Positions 12,113 to 24,462 of a stretch of 64,000 nucleotides of DNA are shown here, in pieces. How positions within the stretch are numbered: position 1 is the first letter of the stretch; each line of letters starts with the position of its first letter. Source of the stretch: Acanthosoma haemorrhoidale (Eukaryota > Arthropoda > Insecta > Hemiptera > Acanthosomatidae); contig OV884013.1 in assembly GCA_930367205.1 (NCBI GenBank), forward strand, positions 120,753,827-120,817,826, given 5' to 3'. The notes under the pieces were generated by a model. The model had not been told where the DNA came from. It did not search any database and was given only the letters and a program-made list of their open reading frames with translations. A program made the translations under genes and the position numbers.

Positions 12113-12700
12113 ATTATATGTAAATGTTATTTTTTGTTTATTCTTTTTTCTGTTATTAATTTTTATTTTTTCATATTTTATTTACAAACGATTGTAAATA
12201 ACATAGTCATAGTCACAGGATGATATAACTATACTTAATAGCATCTGAGCTGAAACTTGAGAATGTTTAAAAATTAATTAGATCGGTTGGCTTCACATCG
12301 TTGTTTTTTTTTTTTTTGCTCACTACTGTTGAACATACAGGCAGACAGGTATACCCTGAATAAAAGTAGAGCCTCTCCCTTCGGAATCGCCAACAGTATC
12401 CTCCAAGTTGACAAAAGATATCCACACAGATACTTTTAAGCACAGATGTCCGACAGTGGACTAACCCAGATCCACACTCGCGACACCTTACCCACGTTAC
12501 AAATTCTTAATCTCTGAGACACGGCAAGTCCATTAACCCGAAGTAGCTGAAGCAAATAAATTAAAATAAAAAAATAAGACCGGGTCCTCTTGCAATGACC
12601 AACGTGTTTACTAGTGAACTCTTCTTTATCGCTTTTATTAAGATTTAAGTCCTCACGACAGCTAGCTCTTAATTAAGCCCCGACTTTTATTTTCCTGGTT
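12113..12700. other. Unassigned sequence
   Basis: AT-rich sequence followed by a moderately GC-richer part (12340-12540). No gene recognised. Confidence 0.4.
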
Positions 12701-12705
12701 TTGAA

Positions 12706-12706
<1 letters not shown>

Positions 12707-12761
<55 letters not shown>
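12707..12761. repeat. (TA)n microsatellite
   Basis: About 27 uninterrupted TA dinucleotides. The frame running through it is low-complexity and not a gene. Confidence 0.97.
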
Positions 12762-12765
<4 letters not shown>

Positions 12766-12769
12766 AAAA

Positions 12770-13110
12770 GCGGGTAATTACAAGTTTATGGGATTTAAAT
12801 ACGAACGGACTTTGCCTAACGGCGTTGAACAATGGAGAATAGAAAAACTTGGAACGGTAAGAGCAATACTATCTTACCAATATGAAGTTTAAATAACATC
12901 ACTCAATGGCACCCTTATATAAAGATAATAAAAACCCTTCTTCATATTGACGCTAAAGTTCCTACTGTCCAAAATCATATTTCTTTAAAATTATCCAACT
13001 GCCCACTTCCTTAAGCGAGATCACTTTCAAGTATCAACTATCCCTACAATCCTCCATGGAGATTGAAGTGGAAGTGGCCACTGGATGTTTTACTATTTTT
13101 TTTTAACAAT
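12770..13110 (+). pseudogene. Ancient Jockey-like ORF2 C-terminal fragment
   Basis: The right part (12985-13110) aligns by eye with the end of ORF2: tccaactgcccacttcc, actatccctacaatcctcc and gtggaagtggcca correspond to tccaaccaccctaattcc, catccctataatcctcc and ggcagtggcctcg of the intact element. The left part is more doubtful. Many changes indicate an old insertion or a sister family. A small piece matching the 3' UTR (ctccattcatgttctgagcg) at about 13456-13498 may belong to the same insertion. Confidence 0.5.
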
Positions 13111-14175
13111 GTGTCATGAAGTATTGACTTATACCATAGTCTTTATCGGTTTATGTCTATTTGAAATATGTTAAAAACCGCTAATAAACTGTAATTTTCT
13201 GTAATTACAAAATCTAAGCTTGCCTTACCTTACCCATTTTGAGTTAGTGTTGAGTTGGAATAATGAGGTGACAGTGGAAAGATTTGAATTTTTTTTTTTT
13301 GCCATATTTATCTAAGACAAAGATTTAAAAAAAAACAAAAGAGAGCAGGAAACATTTTACTAAATTTAATAGATCATGAAATTAAAACGTTACAGTGCCT
13401 AGTCACTCACTTTTTCGCCGATATGTGGTGCTTTACAGGGAGTTGCGCTACTGTACTTTTCTCCATTCATGTTCTGAGCGTCTGCGGCTCTCAGTCCTTA
13501 CATAGCAGGGAATTCGTCTGTTACTATCGTATAATATCTATGTAGAATATAATTGCGGTAAAAAAAAATTGAATAAGAGGCCACTATAGTGTTTTAATTT
13601 TATGTCCTAAAGAAATTTGCCAAAAAAAAATTGACAAACATTCGACTTCGGAATAGCAGGATTTTTACCAGGCCATTTAGTTTGAATAAAATTATATAAA
13701 TTGTGAACATGATGGGAATATGGCTTCACAGAGGTCTTTTGTCATAATAAATATATATTATTTAAATAATACTTTTTTAGCATACCTTAAACAATTTTTC
13801 AGCCATCGTGCTTACTCAACCACGCATGCAAGGTCATTAATCTCATTTACCTGAAAAATTGAAAATATAAATTATTCCATTATTAGTCATTAAATTACAT
13901 CAGCATATTTAGTTAGTATGCTTTATATTTTTTGTATATTAACACAGAAAAGATTAATTGGTTTTTGAAATTTAGGGATTTTTCCATAATATTGTTTAAG
14001 GATTAAATTTCTACAACATTGTTCAATGATTTTCATAATATTGTTCAACCCTCCCATTTCCATAATATTCTTTCTTCATAAAATTTACATTAAAAAAATA
14101 TTGGCATTGTCCATTTTGTTTATTTTAAGCATTTTTTTTTATTCGATTTATGAACAACAATAAAATCCTTATTTC
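13111..14175. other. Unassigned AT-rich sequence
   Basis: Apart from the short 3' UTR-like piece at 13456-13498, nothing is recognised. Confidence 0.45.
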
Positions 14176-14373
14176 TTTGATATCGTTCATTTGGAGGAAG
14201 AGTGTCACAATACACAATTTTCCCTCTTTTTCAATATTTACCGATGGGGAGCAATGGCGGAAATATTGAAGTGCGGTGTTAAACCTCAAAAGGCAAACTT
14301 CAAACGCTTCATTAGTAAAATTACACATTTTCGTATTGAGGCCCTTTTCTTCCAAGTGAACGATATGACAAAA
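14176..14373. mobile_element. Foldback/MITE-like element
   Basis: The terminal parts are inverted relative to each other: tatcgttcatttggaggaag (14181-14200) against cttccaagtgaacgata (14349-14365), and the similarity continues weakly inward. A second inverted pair, ttcaatatttaccg and cggaaatattgaa, lies near the centre (about 14231-14270). No transposase is present. The target duplication is not clear. Confidence 0.55.
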
Positions 14374-15160
14374 TAAAAGTCGTGGGCTAAAGAGATTTTG
14401 TTAACAAAGCTTTCATATTTTCTTTTTTAGAATCTATCCTTAAAAATATTAACGTCCTGTAGGAACAAATCATAAAAACGACGACTTAAAAAAAGATGAT
14501 TTGTTGCAATTTAATATTTAACTGAACACTAATTTACAAACATGCTAAAAAAAACAGTACATGCATATGTGCTGAATAATGAATACATAAAGGAGAAAAT
14601 TATTTTGTAAAACATACATAAACTTTTAAATGATATACTTAAATGTAACAAAATAATATTAGTATAATTTTTAATAAGAAAAATAACAGTTGAAAATGTA
14701 AATATTTTAAACTAATAATTCCAAATAATGATCAAACAAGTTAGTAACCTATTATGCTCACATGAACGACAAGCTTAATGTTAGTTAACAAGCTTTGCAA
14801 TCACATTTTTTTATGTTGTGGACAAAATAAAATGCCTAGCGTTGGGCAAATCAAATGGACCACATTATATCTGTCATTACGGTCCCCAAATAACGAAGAT
14901 TCAAAAGACTAGCCATTAAAAACGAGACAGTATCGAGGTTGAAATTGTAGTTAGTCTAGAATATTACCAAATCATGATTAAAAGAATAATCCAGCTGATT
15001 CATTCATTACACAGGCCTACAAGAATCATTTTTTTTTTTTGCTTGCCTAGGTTTTTAGAACTGATTTTAGCTATGGAGGGGGTGGGGCGCTTAGTCTAAA
15101 TATGAAATGAGTTTTGCTCTTTTGCTCAACTTTTTTAGATCAGAGTTTTTTTTAATGTGC
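14374..15160. other. Unassigned AT-rich sequence
   Basis: No gene or repeat family member recognised. Confidence 0.45.
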
Positions 15161-15162
15161 GG

Positions 15163-15195
15163 TTCTAAATCACATGTACAAGGATTGGTTCCTGC
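15163..15195. mobile_element. Fragment of the 45.6-kb hairpin element family
   Basis: ttctaaatcacatgtacaag followed by gattggttcct corresponds to the right end of the element at 45633-45930 (ttctaaatcacatataccag, gattggttcca). Only one end is present here. Confidence 0.55.
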
Positions 15196-15224
15196 ATATT
15201 TCCCCTATTGTCAGCCTTTTACAT

Positions 15225-15373
15225 TTAAGGGAGTTCTCTGGGCTGTTTGTAAATACTATATAAATGTGCGAGTGAATGAAAATTGTAAATATGGTATAAA
15301 TGGGAACATTTATCACAATTACTTATTGCCCAATAAGGCAGATTGTAATTTTATCTATAATAAACAAGTTTGA
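15225..15373 (+). mobile_element. Jockey-like 3' UTR end
   Basis: Only the last ~150 bp of the element remain: gggctgtttgtaaatactat, gtgaatgaaaattgtaaata and acttattgcccaataaggca, ending in attgtaattttatctataat + aaac. This is a severely 5'-truncated insertion. Confidence 0.9.
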
Positions 15374-16360
15374 TGTAATACATTTTAAAATCTGAACTAT
15401 TCTGTAAAATTTGTAATAATTAGATCCGTGCCGTGTTCGGTATGTTCATAAGTTTAGAATAGTTTTTACTTGACATTACATTTTTTTTTTTTGAAACTTG
15501 AAATTGCTTCGTTAACGAAATATGATGGTAAAGAACAATAAACGAGAAATACATTGTGCTAAATCTGTAGGGACAAAAAAATAGAGTTTTTATGGCCGCG
15601 GATTTCAGATACAACAACAGAGAGATTGGATTTTTAATGACGTGCCAGCATATGAAAACCTTTTAATTATTTTTTATGAATACAGAGTAGTTTTTTTCAC
15701 AATCATTTAATACATTTTTTTTTTTTATAAAGCAACACGTGCTTCGTTCTTTAATTTATTTATTTTTCAACAATTCGCTTTTTTTTTTTTGCTTAAATGT
15801 TACCATGTATATTTACTTATTATTATTATATTTACCATGTAGTTGCCAGAAGGCAGAATAACCAGTTAACTACTAATAATAATTAGATAATATCTTCTTA
15901 GAAAGAACAAAACAAAAAATCTACAATTGCATGACTAATTTAGAGAGATCATGAAGGATAAAATAAATGTCTTTATTTCCTACCGGGTTATTTTGTACAA
16001 TAATATTAATTAACTTGTAATTAATTAATTGTTGATGTAATTATAATTTTCAACATTTGTTAGTGAATTTTCCTCGACTATGTTATATTTAAAGTGTGCG
16101 TACTGTTGTGTCGTGTAGTTGTGAGTTGGTCAATTAGTTGAATTAATCAATTAATAATATTCTGAATTATTGTATTTTCAGGAGCTATTGTTTTATTGAA
16201 ATCATTTTCTGATTGTAAGTCGTTGAGAATATATAGTTTGATTAATGGTACGCATTTCAAGTTTTTGGATTCTTTCTAGTTTACTATAGTTAGTTTTGCA
16301 AATGGAGCTCTTTGCTGTTGAAGCATCGAATGACTCGTTTGTAGAGTATAAGTTTGTTGG
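15374..16360. other. Unassigned AT-rich sequence
   Basis: Very AT-rich with several T runs. No gene recognised. Confidence 0.5.
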
Positions 16361-16835
16361 TGTCCCAGAATTCACGCAAGATTTGAATTTGCCACCATTT
16401 GTGCAGTAAAGTGCTGGCAACCCTAAAAAAATTAATTTGACAGCTAAAAGTTTCGGGTTAGCAAGAATGGAGCGTTACACGATAGAACAACCTGTCTTTA
16501 TTGTTCAACATTATCTCAAAAATAATGAAAGTTTTCGCGGCCGCAGTTCGAAATTTTCATACAAAATATGGTCGGAATAGTGTTTTGACTTCATCAACTG
16601 TGAACAGATTAATTGAAACATTTAAGGAGACTGGATCAGTTGGAGACACTAAGCACACTTGTCGTCCAAAAACAAGCTGTTCAAATGTCAATATCGAAGC
16701 AGTGCTTGAGAGTGTCAAATGAGGACATTTGCCCGATGTGTTATTCCATAAATAACCCTATCCTATTTACTTTAAAAAAAAACACTGTGTTTTCTATGTC
16801 AAATCTTGCGTTAATTCCGGGACACCCTATATGTG
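16361..16835 (+). mobile_element. Internally deleted Tc1/mariner-superfamily element, family A
   Basis: The termini are inverted repeats (ggtgtcccagaattcacgca at the left; tgcgttaattccgggacacc at the right). Between them lies the start of a transposase (MERYTIEQ at 16468) with its N-terminal helix-turn-helix part. It is read in shifting frames (NSVLTSSTVNRLIETFKETG and then RPKTS). The sequence then jumps directly to the last codons of the transposase (ggacatttgcccgatgtg). The entire DDE catalytic domain is missing, so the copy is non-autonomous. The N-terminal region resembles the DUF4817 transposases of arthropods, an assignment made from memory. Confidence 0.85.
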
Positions 16836-18650
16836 GAGGGGGGGGGGTTAAATGAGCATATCGATAATGTCATTTCGCAAGTTTTTATCATTTTGAAAAC
16901 CAATCAACTGCTTTCATTCAATAAAGGAAGGGTAGGTACAATATTTGTTTAACCCATGAAGGACCGGATGACCCAAAAAGTAAAGGTCGCCGGTGGGGAC
17001 GGAAGCTCCGCTAGAACTGGGTTAAGTAGGAGTTGAAGCGTGACGCGGGGCTTCAGTCAAGCATCAAGTACTAACTTTTTCTAGGTAGTAAACCAATGTT
17101 TTTTTTTTATATATATTCAAAGTGATATACCTTAGAAATAAACAGGGTTAGATTGGTGCCGCGGTTGAACGAAATATGATAATTTTTTATTAGACGAATA
17201 TAATCAGGGAGAATAATGACTTCACCGAATGACTAGCTAATCAGCTTCTTTCACCAATTCCACAAAATCCAATTGTCAGCAGAAATCATTTCATAATTCA
17301 GAAGTAAGGACATGATTAAAAAATGACGGTTAGCAGTCAAATTTCAAAAACGATCATACGCTCATGAGCCGTTGAAAGTTTTAATTGCATATTACAGTAG
17401 AGCTTAATTGGGGTGTTTCGCATGACTCGCTTTATGTTTGCATGTGCCTTCTGCGGCTGTGGTTCTGCAATATATTCAAACTCAATCTGAAAGATAAAAT
17501 GTATATTTACGCTCCATGGCGGTAATGGCGGCTTCTCAAGGGGCGTGAATCACGAAAGTGAGTATCATTGGCACACAAATTACGGATTAAAAAATTAATA
17601 ACGACTTTACAATTCCTGTGAAATGCCAAATCGTGTGAACAAACATGGCAGGAGTGCCAGTGATTCCTAAAAATTAAAGTTCACAAATTTTAATTTATTC
17701 AAGATTTATGAAGTACAATATTCCCAATTATCCCTTTATGTTGTTCTTCTAATTCCTAAGTCATTGGTTTTTTTTACAGGATAGCCAACATACTATATTG
17801 CACAAGATGGCGAATTGGCCGCACTGGTTTATATGCCCCAGGGTTTATTTTTTTAATAGAAAAATTTTCGATTTTTTAATTTCGTCCCCCCCCCCCTCTT
17901 CGCGAAAAGTTTAAAAAATAAGTTGATAAAAAATGTTACCTAACTATTTGTGAGGGATCGTAAATGTAATTGGTTACATTAAATACAGTTTACATTTTCG
18001 AAATTAAATGGTTATATTAATTAGGCGTGCCCGTTCTCGTACGAGGCCAAATCTAATTTTCAAAAATTTCCAAAATAATGCTCTTGTCTAGCAAAAAAAC
18101 GGGAATGGATTTTGAAAATCCGAATGTTGATTACTGTTGAGGAAGGAAAATGGACTTTTGGTGGAGACAAAAATCGTTATTTTTTAAATTTAGAAGTAAC
18201 GGATGTAAAGTTTTCGTAATGCGAACTGGGGTTGGCGAAGCCCAGTCTAAACTTATTTCAAAAATTACAATTTAGTTCATAACTGATGTAATACTATTGG
18301 CGTTAATAAAAACATATACATTAATATATAAATGTCTATACTGGTTCGCCCCAGGATTATTTTTGTGGGATGGTTCTGGACAGGGTCGGATTAATAGTCG
18401 GATAGAGGGGGTAAATGAGCAGCTACTTGATTTAAAAAGTGGTGAATACGACATAGGTAAACCAAATTCGAGGTTGTGATTTGGTTCGGCTAATGATTTA
18501 AGATGACAGAGCCACCTACAAACCTCGGTGACAACTTTCGGACGTACCTGTCTATTTATCAGTTATCACGCCATGGAGTTTTCAAAAAAATATTGCTATC
18601 AATTGCATATCTATTGTCAATTATATTTCTGTTGCTCAGTATTTCAAAAA
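16836..18650. other. Unassigned sequence with G/C tracts
   Basis: Contains a 10-bp G tract at 16838-16847 and an 11-bp C tract at 17886-17896. The phrases ctggtt..gccccagg.ttatttttt near 17824-17855 and 18340-18365, and ggggttaaatgagca / gggggtaaatgagca near 16845 and 18405, occur twice and hint at a diverged repeat. No gene recognised. Confidence 0.4.
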
Positions 18651-18651
18651 A

Positions 18652-18900
18652 GAAACTTTATTTGGTATAAAACACAAATGTACAATTATATATGGATGTA
18701 GGAAAGCGATAACAGTAGGGTCGAGGGTGGAGATAGAAAGGTCGTGGGAGCCAATTATTTAGAATAGAGGTCTGGGAAGGGAAGATAAGTTAATAATATG
18801 ATAAGATAAGATAATTATTATAAGTTATAAGACAGTCCTTAGGGTGTTACTGGCAAACATACCAATTGTTAAGATAACATTATATATATGTTACATAACT
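18652..18900 (-). mobile_element. Non-LTR/SINE-like 3' end, family B
   Basis: Reading the minus strand, the copy ends with acaatt..tgtgttttataccaaataaagtt, an AATAAAG-containing tail. It shares ordered segments with copies at 28908-29235 and 58500-58838: the tail, aggaaagcgataacagta, ggtcgtgggagcc and ggtctgggaagggaagataa. This copy lacks an internal segment of about 60-70 bp that the other two have. Confidence 0.8.
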
Positions 18901-19424
18901 GCCCATGGACTTTATGGAGTCACGCATATGTATTGAGAGCTGAGACGAAACAGTATTGACACAGACAGTATTCAGTTGAGTATTGGCACTGGGATGGTAC
19001 TGAGGCGGTCCCAGCCCTCCTTAAGATGCACCCGCCGTAGCCTCCAGTGTAATTAGGTCACGTCGCACCTCCTTGGGGCCTCTCCTTCCCTTCCTTGCTG
19101 GTAAATAACAGTAACACCGCACCCAGCCTTTTTTTTAAAGGTATTCCGTTCCATCTTACTTCAGTTTTTCAGACATGTATTTGTAGATTACCTTAGACCA
19201 TGGTATATTTATTATTTTACTTATTTGAACTACTCTACGTAATATATCCTCCTTCACATTTCTTAGTAATTTCTCTAGGAGGTGTGGAGAGTTAAAATGA
19301 ACAGTGACTAGTCGAGGTAAAAGGCTATGTAACTGTTAGTATGCAAATTATTAGTCGCCACGTTTTATATTTCAGCGCTCGATGGTTTACTCGTAGCATA
19401 TTAATAATAATAATAATATATATA
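18901..19424. other. Unassigned sequence
   Basis: The part at 18960-19120 is GC-richer. No gene recognised. Confidence 0.4.
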
Positions 19425-20165
19425 TTGTTTATTGTGATATAAATTACAATCCGACTTATTAGGCAATAAGTAATTGCCATAAATGTTCTCATTCATATAA
19501 TATTTCCAAACAGCCCAGAGGCCTCCCAACTCCACATATATGTCACCTCTCTCGCATGCGAAAGAGGAAGCGGAGTATTGGGAAGTCTCCCACGATCCTC
19601 CGTCAGCCTCGTCACCCGGATGCGAGCCAGCGGAGGCTGACGTAGAGCGTGAGAGCCACATACGCTCAGGACATGATTGGAAAAACTGGCCATTGCCAGG
19701 ACTCCCCAGTGGGTCTCGAGGCCACTTCCGTTTCAGTCTCCGAGGAGGATTATAGGGATGAGTGGTGCAGTGCAATGACTATGGAATTTCATAAACTTGG
19801 AAGGAATGAGTTCAAGAATGCAGGGTATGTTAAGACCGTTATGAAGGGTTTTGTTGCTGACGTAATAAGGGACATTTACTATTGTTCTCAGGAATTTTGA
19901 TTGAAAGGATTGAATACGCTTGATGTTTGACTTTTTTGCTGTCCCCCATAGCTCTATTCCGTATGTCCAGATTGTCTTATAATAGTATAACATAGTAGAT
20001 TAGTAATTTATTTTCTATTAAGAGATGGGATGTCCTTCGATGTAGTCTTTGCAATTGTCCAAAGCGTCTGTTTAGCTTCGGTTCCAGGTCAGTCGTAGAA
20101 TGAAAATAAACTAGTGGACAAGACCTGCGACAGAAGGTGAAGGTAATGTGGGAACATTTTGCTTC
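19425..20165 (-). mobile_element. 5'-truncated Jockey-like retrotransposon copy
   Basis: On the minus strand the copy runs from ORF2 (KCSHIT..-equivalent near 20160) through TYGIELWGTAKKSNIKRIQS, LRTIVNVPYYVSNKTLHN and PPRRLKRKWPRD to the complete 3' UTR. It ends near 19427 in ttatatcacaataaac, followed by a TAT/TA-rich tail. Small deletions and stops break the reading frame. Confidence 0.93.
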
Positions 20166-20469
20166 AATTAATTTTAAAAAACTCCAAGTTTATTATTTCA
20201 AAGTAAACTCTTTCAGCCAAAAAAGTAATTTGAGTAGTATTTGGAAATTTAAGCGTGGATACATTCAATAACACAGGACTTAGATTGCACGTTGCGGCAC
20301 TCCAACTACTAAATTAAAAAAAAAAAAACATATTTTTCTCACTGATTATTACTTTTGGGAGTAACGGTAAGCATTTCAAATCAAACGAAGGTTTTTTGCT
20401 ACGAGGTTGATCCATTACTTAAAATTCCTTCCGAGCTCATCAATAGCTTAGTGATAAAGTATTAAAAAA
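20166..20469. other. Unassigned sequence
   Basis: AT-rich, no gene recognised. Confidence 0.4.
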
Positions 20470-20630
<161 letters not shown>

Positions 20631-20679
20631 CCTGTTAGGCTGGTGTGAAAGAGCGAGCGAGTAAGCGTGTAATATCTGC

Positions 20680-20960
20680 GACGGCACAGCGCCTAGTAAA
20701 TATCTACTTGCTCACCTTAATTAAAAGTCCCCCCACCACTAGCGATGAAACCCCCACTCCTCGTAGGCCCCGCCCAGGTGTGGCGGTGGTGGGGGGACAT
20801 CTTTAAGAGGATTCATTCCCCGACGGGCCTAAATTAAATGTCGGCCTGCCGTACTAATTGATTAAACCCTGTAGCCGTCCCATTATTTATCCCCTCTTAA
20901 CCAGGCCTCTTTACTCTCCCTCCTGCTTCTCAGGCATTTCCCTTCTTTTTTTTTCTTGTT
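20680..20960. promoter_or_regulatory. GC-richer unique block with palindromic homeodomain-type site (candidate CNE)
   Basis: A repeat-free block. It carries TAATTGATTA at 20855-20864, two half-sites facing each other with two bases between them, as bound by paired-class homeodomain dimers. It also carries the perfect inverted repeat at 20727-20798. Regulatory function is inference. Confidence 0.3.
20727..20798. repeat. Perfect 13-bp inverted repeat
   Basis: gtccccccaccac (20727-20739) and gtggtggggggac (20786-20798) are exact reverse complements with a 46-bp spacer. Confidence 0.85.
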
Positions 20961-21082
20961 ATAAAATTAATATTGTATTTTTTAAATCTGTCGTTAAATT
21001 TGAAAAATATGTATAGAAGACATTGATGACTATTTATTCACAAAAAAAAAAAAGAACCCTCTAGTGTACTTTAACAAGTATA

Positions 21083-21667
21083 GGGTGCCCCAGGAAATTT
21101 CATACGAAATATGGTCGGAATAGTGTTTTGACTGGATCAGTTGGAGACACCTGACATTGGTCGTCCAAAAACAAGCCGTTCAAATGTCAATATCAAAGCA
21201 GTGTGCAGCCAATATGTGGTTTCAACAAGATGGTGCCACATGCCATACAGCCCATGAAACAATTCAAATACTGCATGAGACATTTCCAGGTAGTGTACTC
21301 TCTCGTTTCGGTGATCAGAATTGGCCCCCTTGATCGTGTGATTTAACAACTTTAGATTTCTTTTTATGGGGTTATTTGAAGTCTAAGGTGTATGTCAACA
21401 AGCCCACATCCACCCGTGCATTAAAAGAGGAAATTCAACGCTGCATCAACGAAATTTAACCACATTTATGCACAATGGTCCTGGAAAATTTCGACAAAAG
21501 AGTGTGTATGTGCCAGCAAAGTCGTGGAGGCCATTTGGCCGTTGTGTTATTCCATAATTAACCCTATCCTATTTACTTTATAATCCAATCAAAAAATAAC
21601 AACAAAAATACTAAAAACTGTGTTTTCTAGTTAAATCAAATCTTGCATTAATGCTGGGACTCCCTTT
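21083..21667 (+). mobile_element. Internally deleted Tc1/mariner-superfamily element, family A
   Basis: The ends are tagggtgccccag and gctgggactcccttta, degraded versions of the family-A termini. Parts of the transposase are joined out of a longer gene: a short N-terminal piece (tttcatacgaaatatggtcg), then RPKTS-equivalent codons, then the second half of the catalytic domain (MWFQQDGATCHTAHETIQI, LRETFPG-equivalent, the TTLDFFLWGYLKSKVYVNK-type stretch) and the C-terminal MCQQSRGGHL. The deletion points differ from those of the 16.4-kb and 59.9-kb copies. Stops occur throughout. Confidence 0.87.
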
Positions 21668-22688
21668 ATAAAAAATAAAACCCTGAACTGTGATGGTGTT
21701 GACCACCTACCATCTAACTACCAACTAGAGCAGACTCCTAGATGGAATAACATAAAACTGATTGGGTCTATGAACGGGGAATGTGCTGAGCTGAGCACCT
21801 GGAAAGCCATAAGTGTACCGTACCCTTCTGAAGATGAGCGCACATTTGTGCGGGACAAGAGGAAATTGCCTTGTATTGGATTTGTTCGAGGCCTTCCTTC
21901 GCCATTGAGGTGAGAACAAAAAAGGTGATTTCGGTCTTAAGATGTAGGCACGCCTCAACAACGAGGTGTATAACCATAACGATAGACTACTCGATCTATC
22001 TCTAGCGTCACCTAGAATTTTCCCTACGTGTAAGTCTTCACAACAAAGTCCTTAGTGTCTGCAGGACTATTCTGGCCACATACTGTAGATAGGCACCTTC
22101 CCCACGTGGTTTATAAAAACATCTTCACACAGCGGGGGCATGGCTGAATATCAAAACGGCTTAGCTCTCAACACCTGAATGAGCCGCTAGAACTAGAACT
22201 AAATGGTAATAAACATCCTAATCGTGACCCTACATATCTATGTCGGAAATACATTAATAATAAGTAGAAACTTTAATTAAAATACAGAAACAAATGTTTT
22301 CTCAAGCACTGGCTATCGAATATTTTAATTATTTTTGTATTTATTCCTTTCATATTTTTATGGAGTTATCAACGGTATGTTGATATATTTAATCCACCGT
22401 TGTTATACTAAATATGTTATCTAATATTATAGATTTATTATTGTTGCGGTTGTTTAAAACCAGCACATTAATGAAGGAGCCCAGCTTGTTCCGTCGATTG
22501 ACATAGCTAACTTTATTGAATCGATAAATACGAAAACTCGACTTGATTAACAACGATAATAGATTCACGCTCATTATGTATTTTACAATTTTGGCGTGTC
22601 CTGACAAAGTGATTAAGTTTATAAATTGGCTTCTAGCCGGTGTTACACCTGTCAGTTATCGTGTTTTGAATCCTACAGAATGTAAAGA
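21668..22688. other. Unassigned sequence
   Basis: The part at 21720-22170 has balanced base composition and several short open stretches on the minus strand (21725-21961, 21768-21977), but no recognisable domain. The rest is AT-rich. Confidence 0.35.
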
Positions 22689-22689
22689 T

Positions 22690-23155
22690 TTGCAGATAAT
22701 TATATACAATTATAGATCTTCAGGCGAATCTATCTAAAAATTATCTTTGTATTTCCTGTAGCATCGCTACATTATATACAGGTTTTGTTATTTTATAAAA
22801 ATTATATAATGGAATAAAAAGTATAATGATACACATTATACGTGACTGGACCAGTTGTTAACTATCAAACTTAAAACTAACTTACATACTAATTCTTAAC
22901 CTAATGTTTTCCCGACAGTCTGTTGTAATCGATGCGGGAGGGGTGGTGGGGCCATAGTGTTAAACACTGGGTTGGTTAGATGCTGCAACGAGTCAACCAC
23001 TTTTCGCATGATCCCATTCTGTAAATGTTGTATGGCTGTATTGTCAGTCAAGTGGGTAAATAGTGGGGGGGGTATTTATAGATCATCAGCCTGAGACGAA
23101 GTGACAAGTTGGGTGAAGTTAGCAAGTGCGATAGCCGGTAAGACCTGTGTCGTAT
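22690..23155 (-). mobile_element. Non-LTR retrotransposon fragment, family C
   Basis: A minus-strand copy of the same element as 50440-51063. The RT-end part lies at about 22920-23155 (ctcatcccacttgactga-type region, SPNLSL-equivalent sequence). It is followed by 3' UTR sequence at 22690-22860 (tacaggaaatacaaagataa and agattcgcctgaagatctat on the minus strand). It lacks about 90 bp of coding sequence present in the 50.8-kb copy and the terminal GGGGCTATGAAAG. Confidence 0.75.
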
Positions 23156-23884
23156 TTTTTCTATTTTATTACTAAAATGAGTAGAGAGAATGAAGATGCC
23201 TATCCATTTTTATACCCAGATAGTACATTGAGAACAGAATGGTTTCCACGCTCCAAACGCCAATTTCTTTTTCCCTGCAGCAACTTACCCATTTCGCTTA
23301 GTTTACTATTGATTTTACTAATACTGTGGGACGTACAAACGTCAATAAGTCTGTGTTTTTCTGTCTGGTTCGCTTCTGTTTGGTCAAAACCCATTTATTA
23401 ATTTTAAAGTTTTCCCTAAAAATCCACGTAGAATTTGAGCTATGACTGTGAATGTAGGCGGTGTTGACTGCTCACTCGTGAATGATGACTCGATAAATAA
23501 AGGCCACCAGCGAGGTAGTTTTCCATTAGTGCCTGCTGATTTATCGCACATCTATGGCTGCCCTTCCTGGCAAGGTTCCCTATCACCGACGGTTTCTCTA
23601 TCCTCTGCATCGCTATTTCTAAACTGTTTTTCTCCCTATTTGTTTTTCAAATTACCGTTCGGATATAGAAGGGGGGTCCCGAATTGTTAAATTAATGTCT
23701 TATTGAGTTTTTCCTCTAATTAAATTTTTAATCGAATCATAATTTTTTTAATATTATTTATTGCTCTTGCATAACTTCTGGCAGGCACAAATAGTCATCC
23801 GCCCTTTTCTAGCTAGCGATTTGAAACCGTGGTTTTTTCATTTTTATTTGTTATAATTTATTTTTGTTATTGATACATCTTTAT
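23156..23884. other. Unassigned sequence
   Basis: A part at 23440-23690 is somewhat GC-richer with an open stretch of 82 codons; no domain recognised. Confidence 0.35.
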
Positions 23885-24345
23885 TTTGCTAAAATTACAA
23901 TCTGCCTTATTAGGCAATAATTAATTGTAATAAATGTTCTCATTAATACCATATTTACAGTATACATTCACTCGCTCATTTATATTTATCAGCAGCCCAG
24001 AAAGCTCCCAAATCCACATGGTTGACACCTCCCTCGCGTGCGAAAGAGGAAGCGGAGTCTTGGGAAGTCCCCACGCTCCTCCGTCAGCCGCGTCACCGGA
24101 TACTAGCCAGCGGAGGCTTACGAAGAGCGCGAGAGCCACAGATGCTCAGGACATGATTGGAGAAACTGGCCACAGCCAGGACTCCCACTGTCACGTATTT
24201 GTAGCAGGTCACGAGGCCACTGCCGCTTTAGTCTCCGAGGAGGATTATAAGGTTGAGTGGTGCAGTGCAAAGACTGTACTAGGGGATCAGGGTGTTGGAT
24301 AGGTTACTATAGAATTTCATGAACTTGGAAGGGTGTTATAATTAA
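23885..24345 (-). mobile_element. 5'-truncated Jockey-like copy (3' UTR and end of ORF2)
   Basis: The minus strand carries the ORF2 end (the PPRRLK-equivalent near 24240), the full 3' UTR and the terminal attgtaattttagc at 23890. The part nearest ORF2 contains aacttggaagggtgttataa and fades at about 24345. Confidence 0.92.
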
Positions 24346-24393
24346 ATTCGATGGTTTGCATTTGTGACAGTAGGGTCGCATATGAGTGAATTT

Positions 24394-24462
24394 TTGTCAT
24401 TGATGAGTGGGTTATATGTCCCTATCGTGATATGTAAGTTCTGGGTTCATATCCCGTATTGA
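24394..24462 (+). other. tRNA-like internal promoter motifs (possible SINE head or tRNA relic)
   Basis: ttgatgagtggg (about 24400) loosely resembles a polymerase III A box, and gggttcatatccc (about 24448-24460) resembles a B box at a tRNA-like distance. A full cloverleaf cannot be drawn by eye. Confidence 0.2.

Noticed and set aside
12701..12892. Open frame with Tyr-Ile repeats
   Set aside because: It reads through a (TA)n microsatellite into an old retrotransposon fragment.
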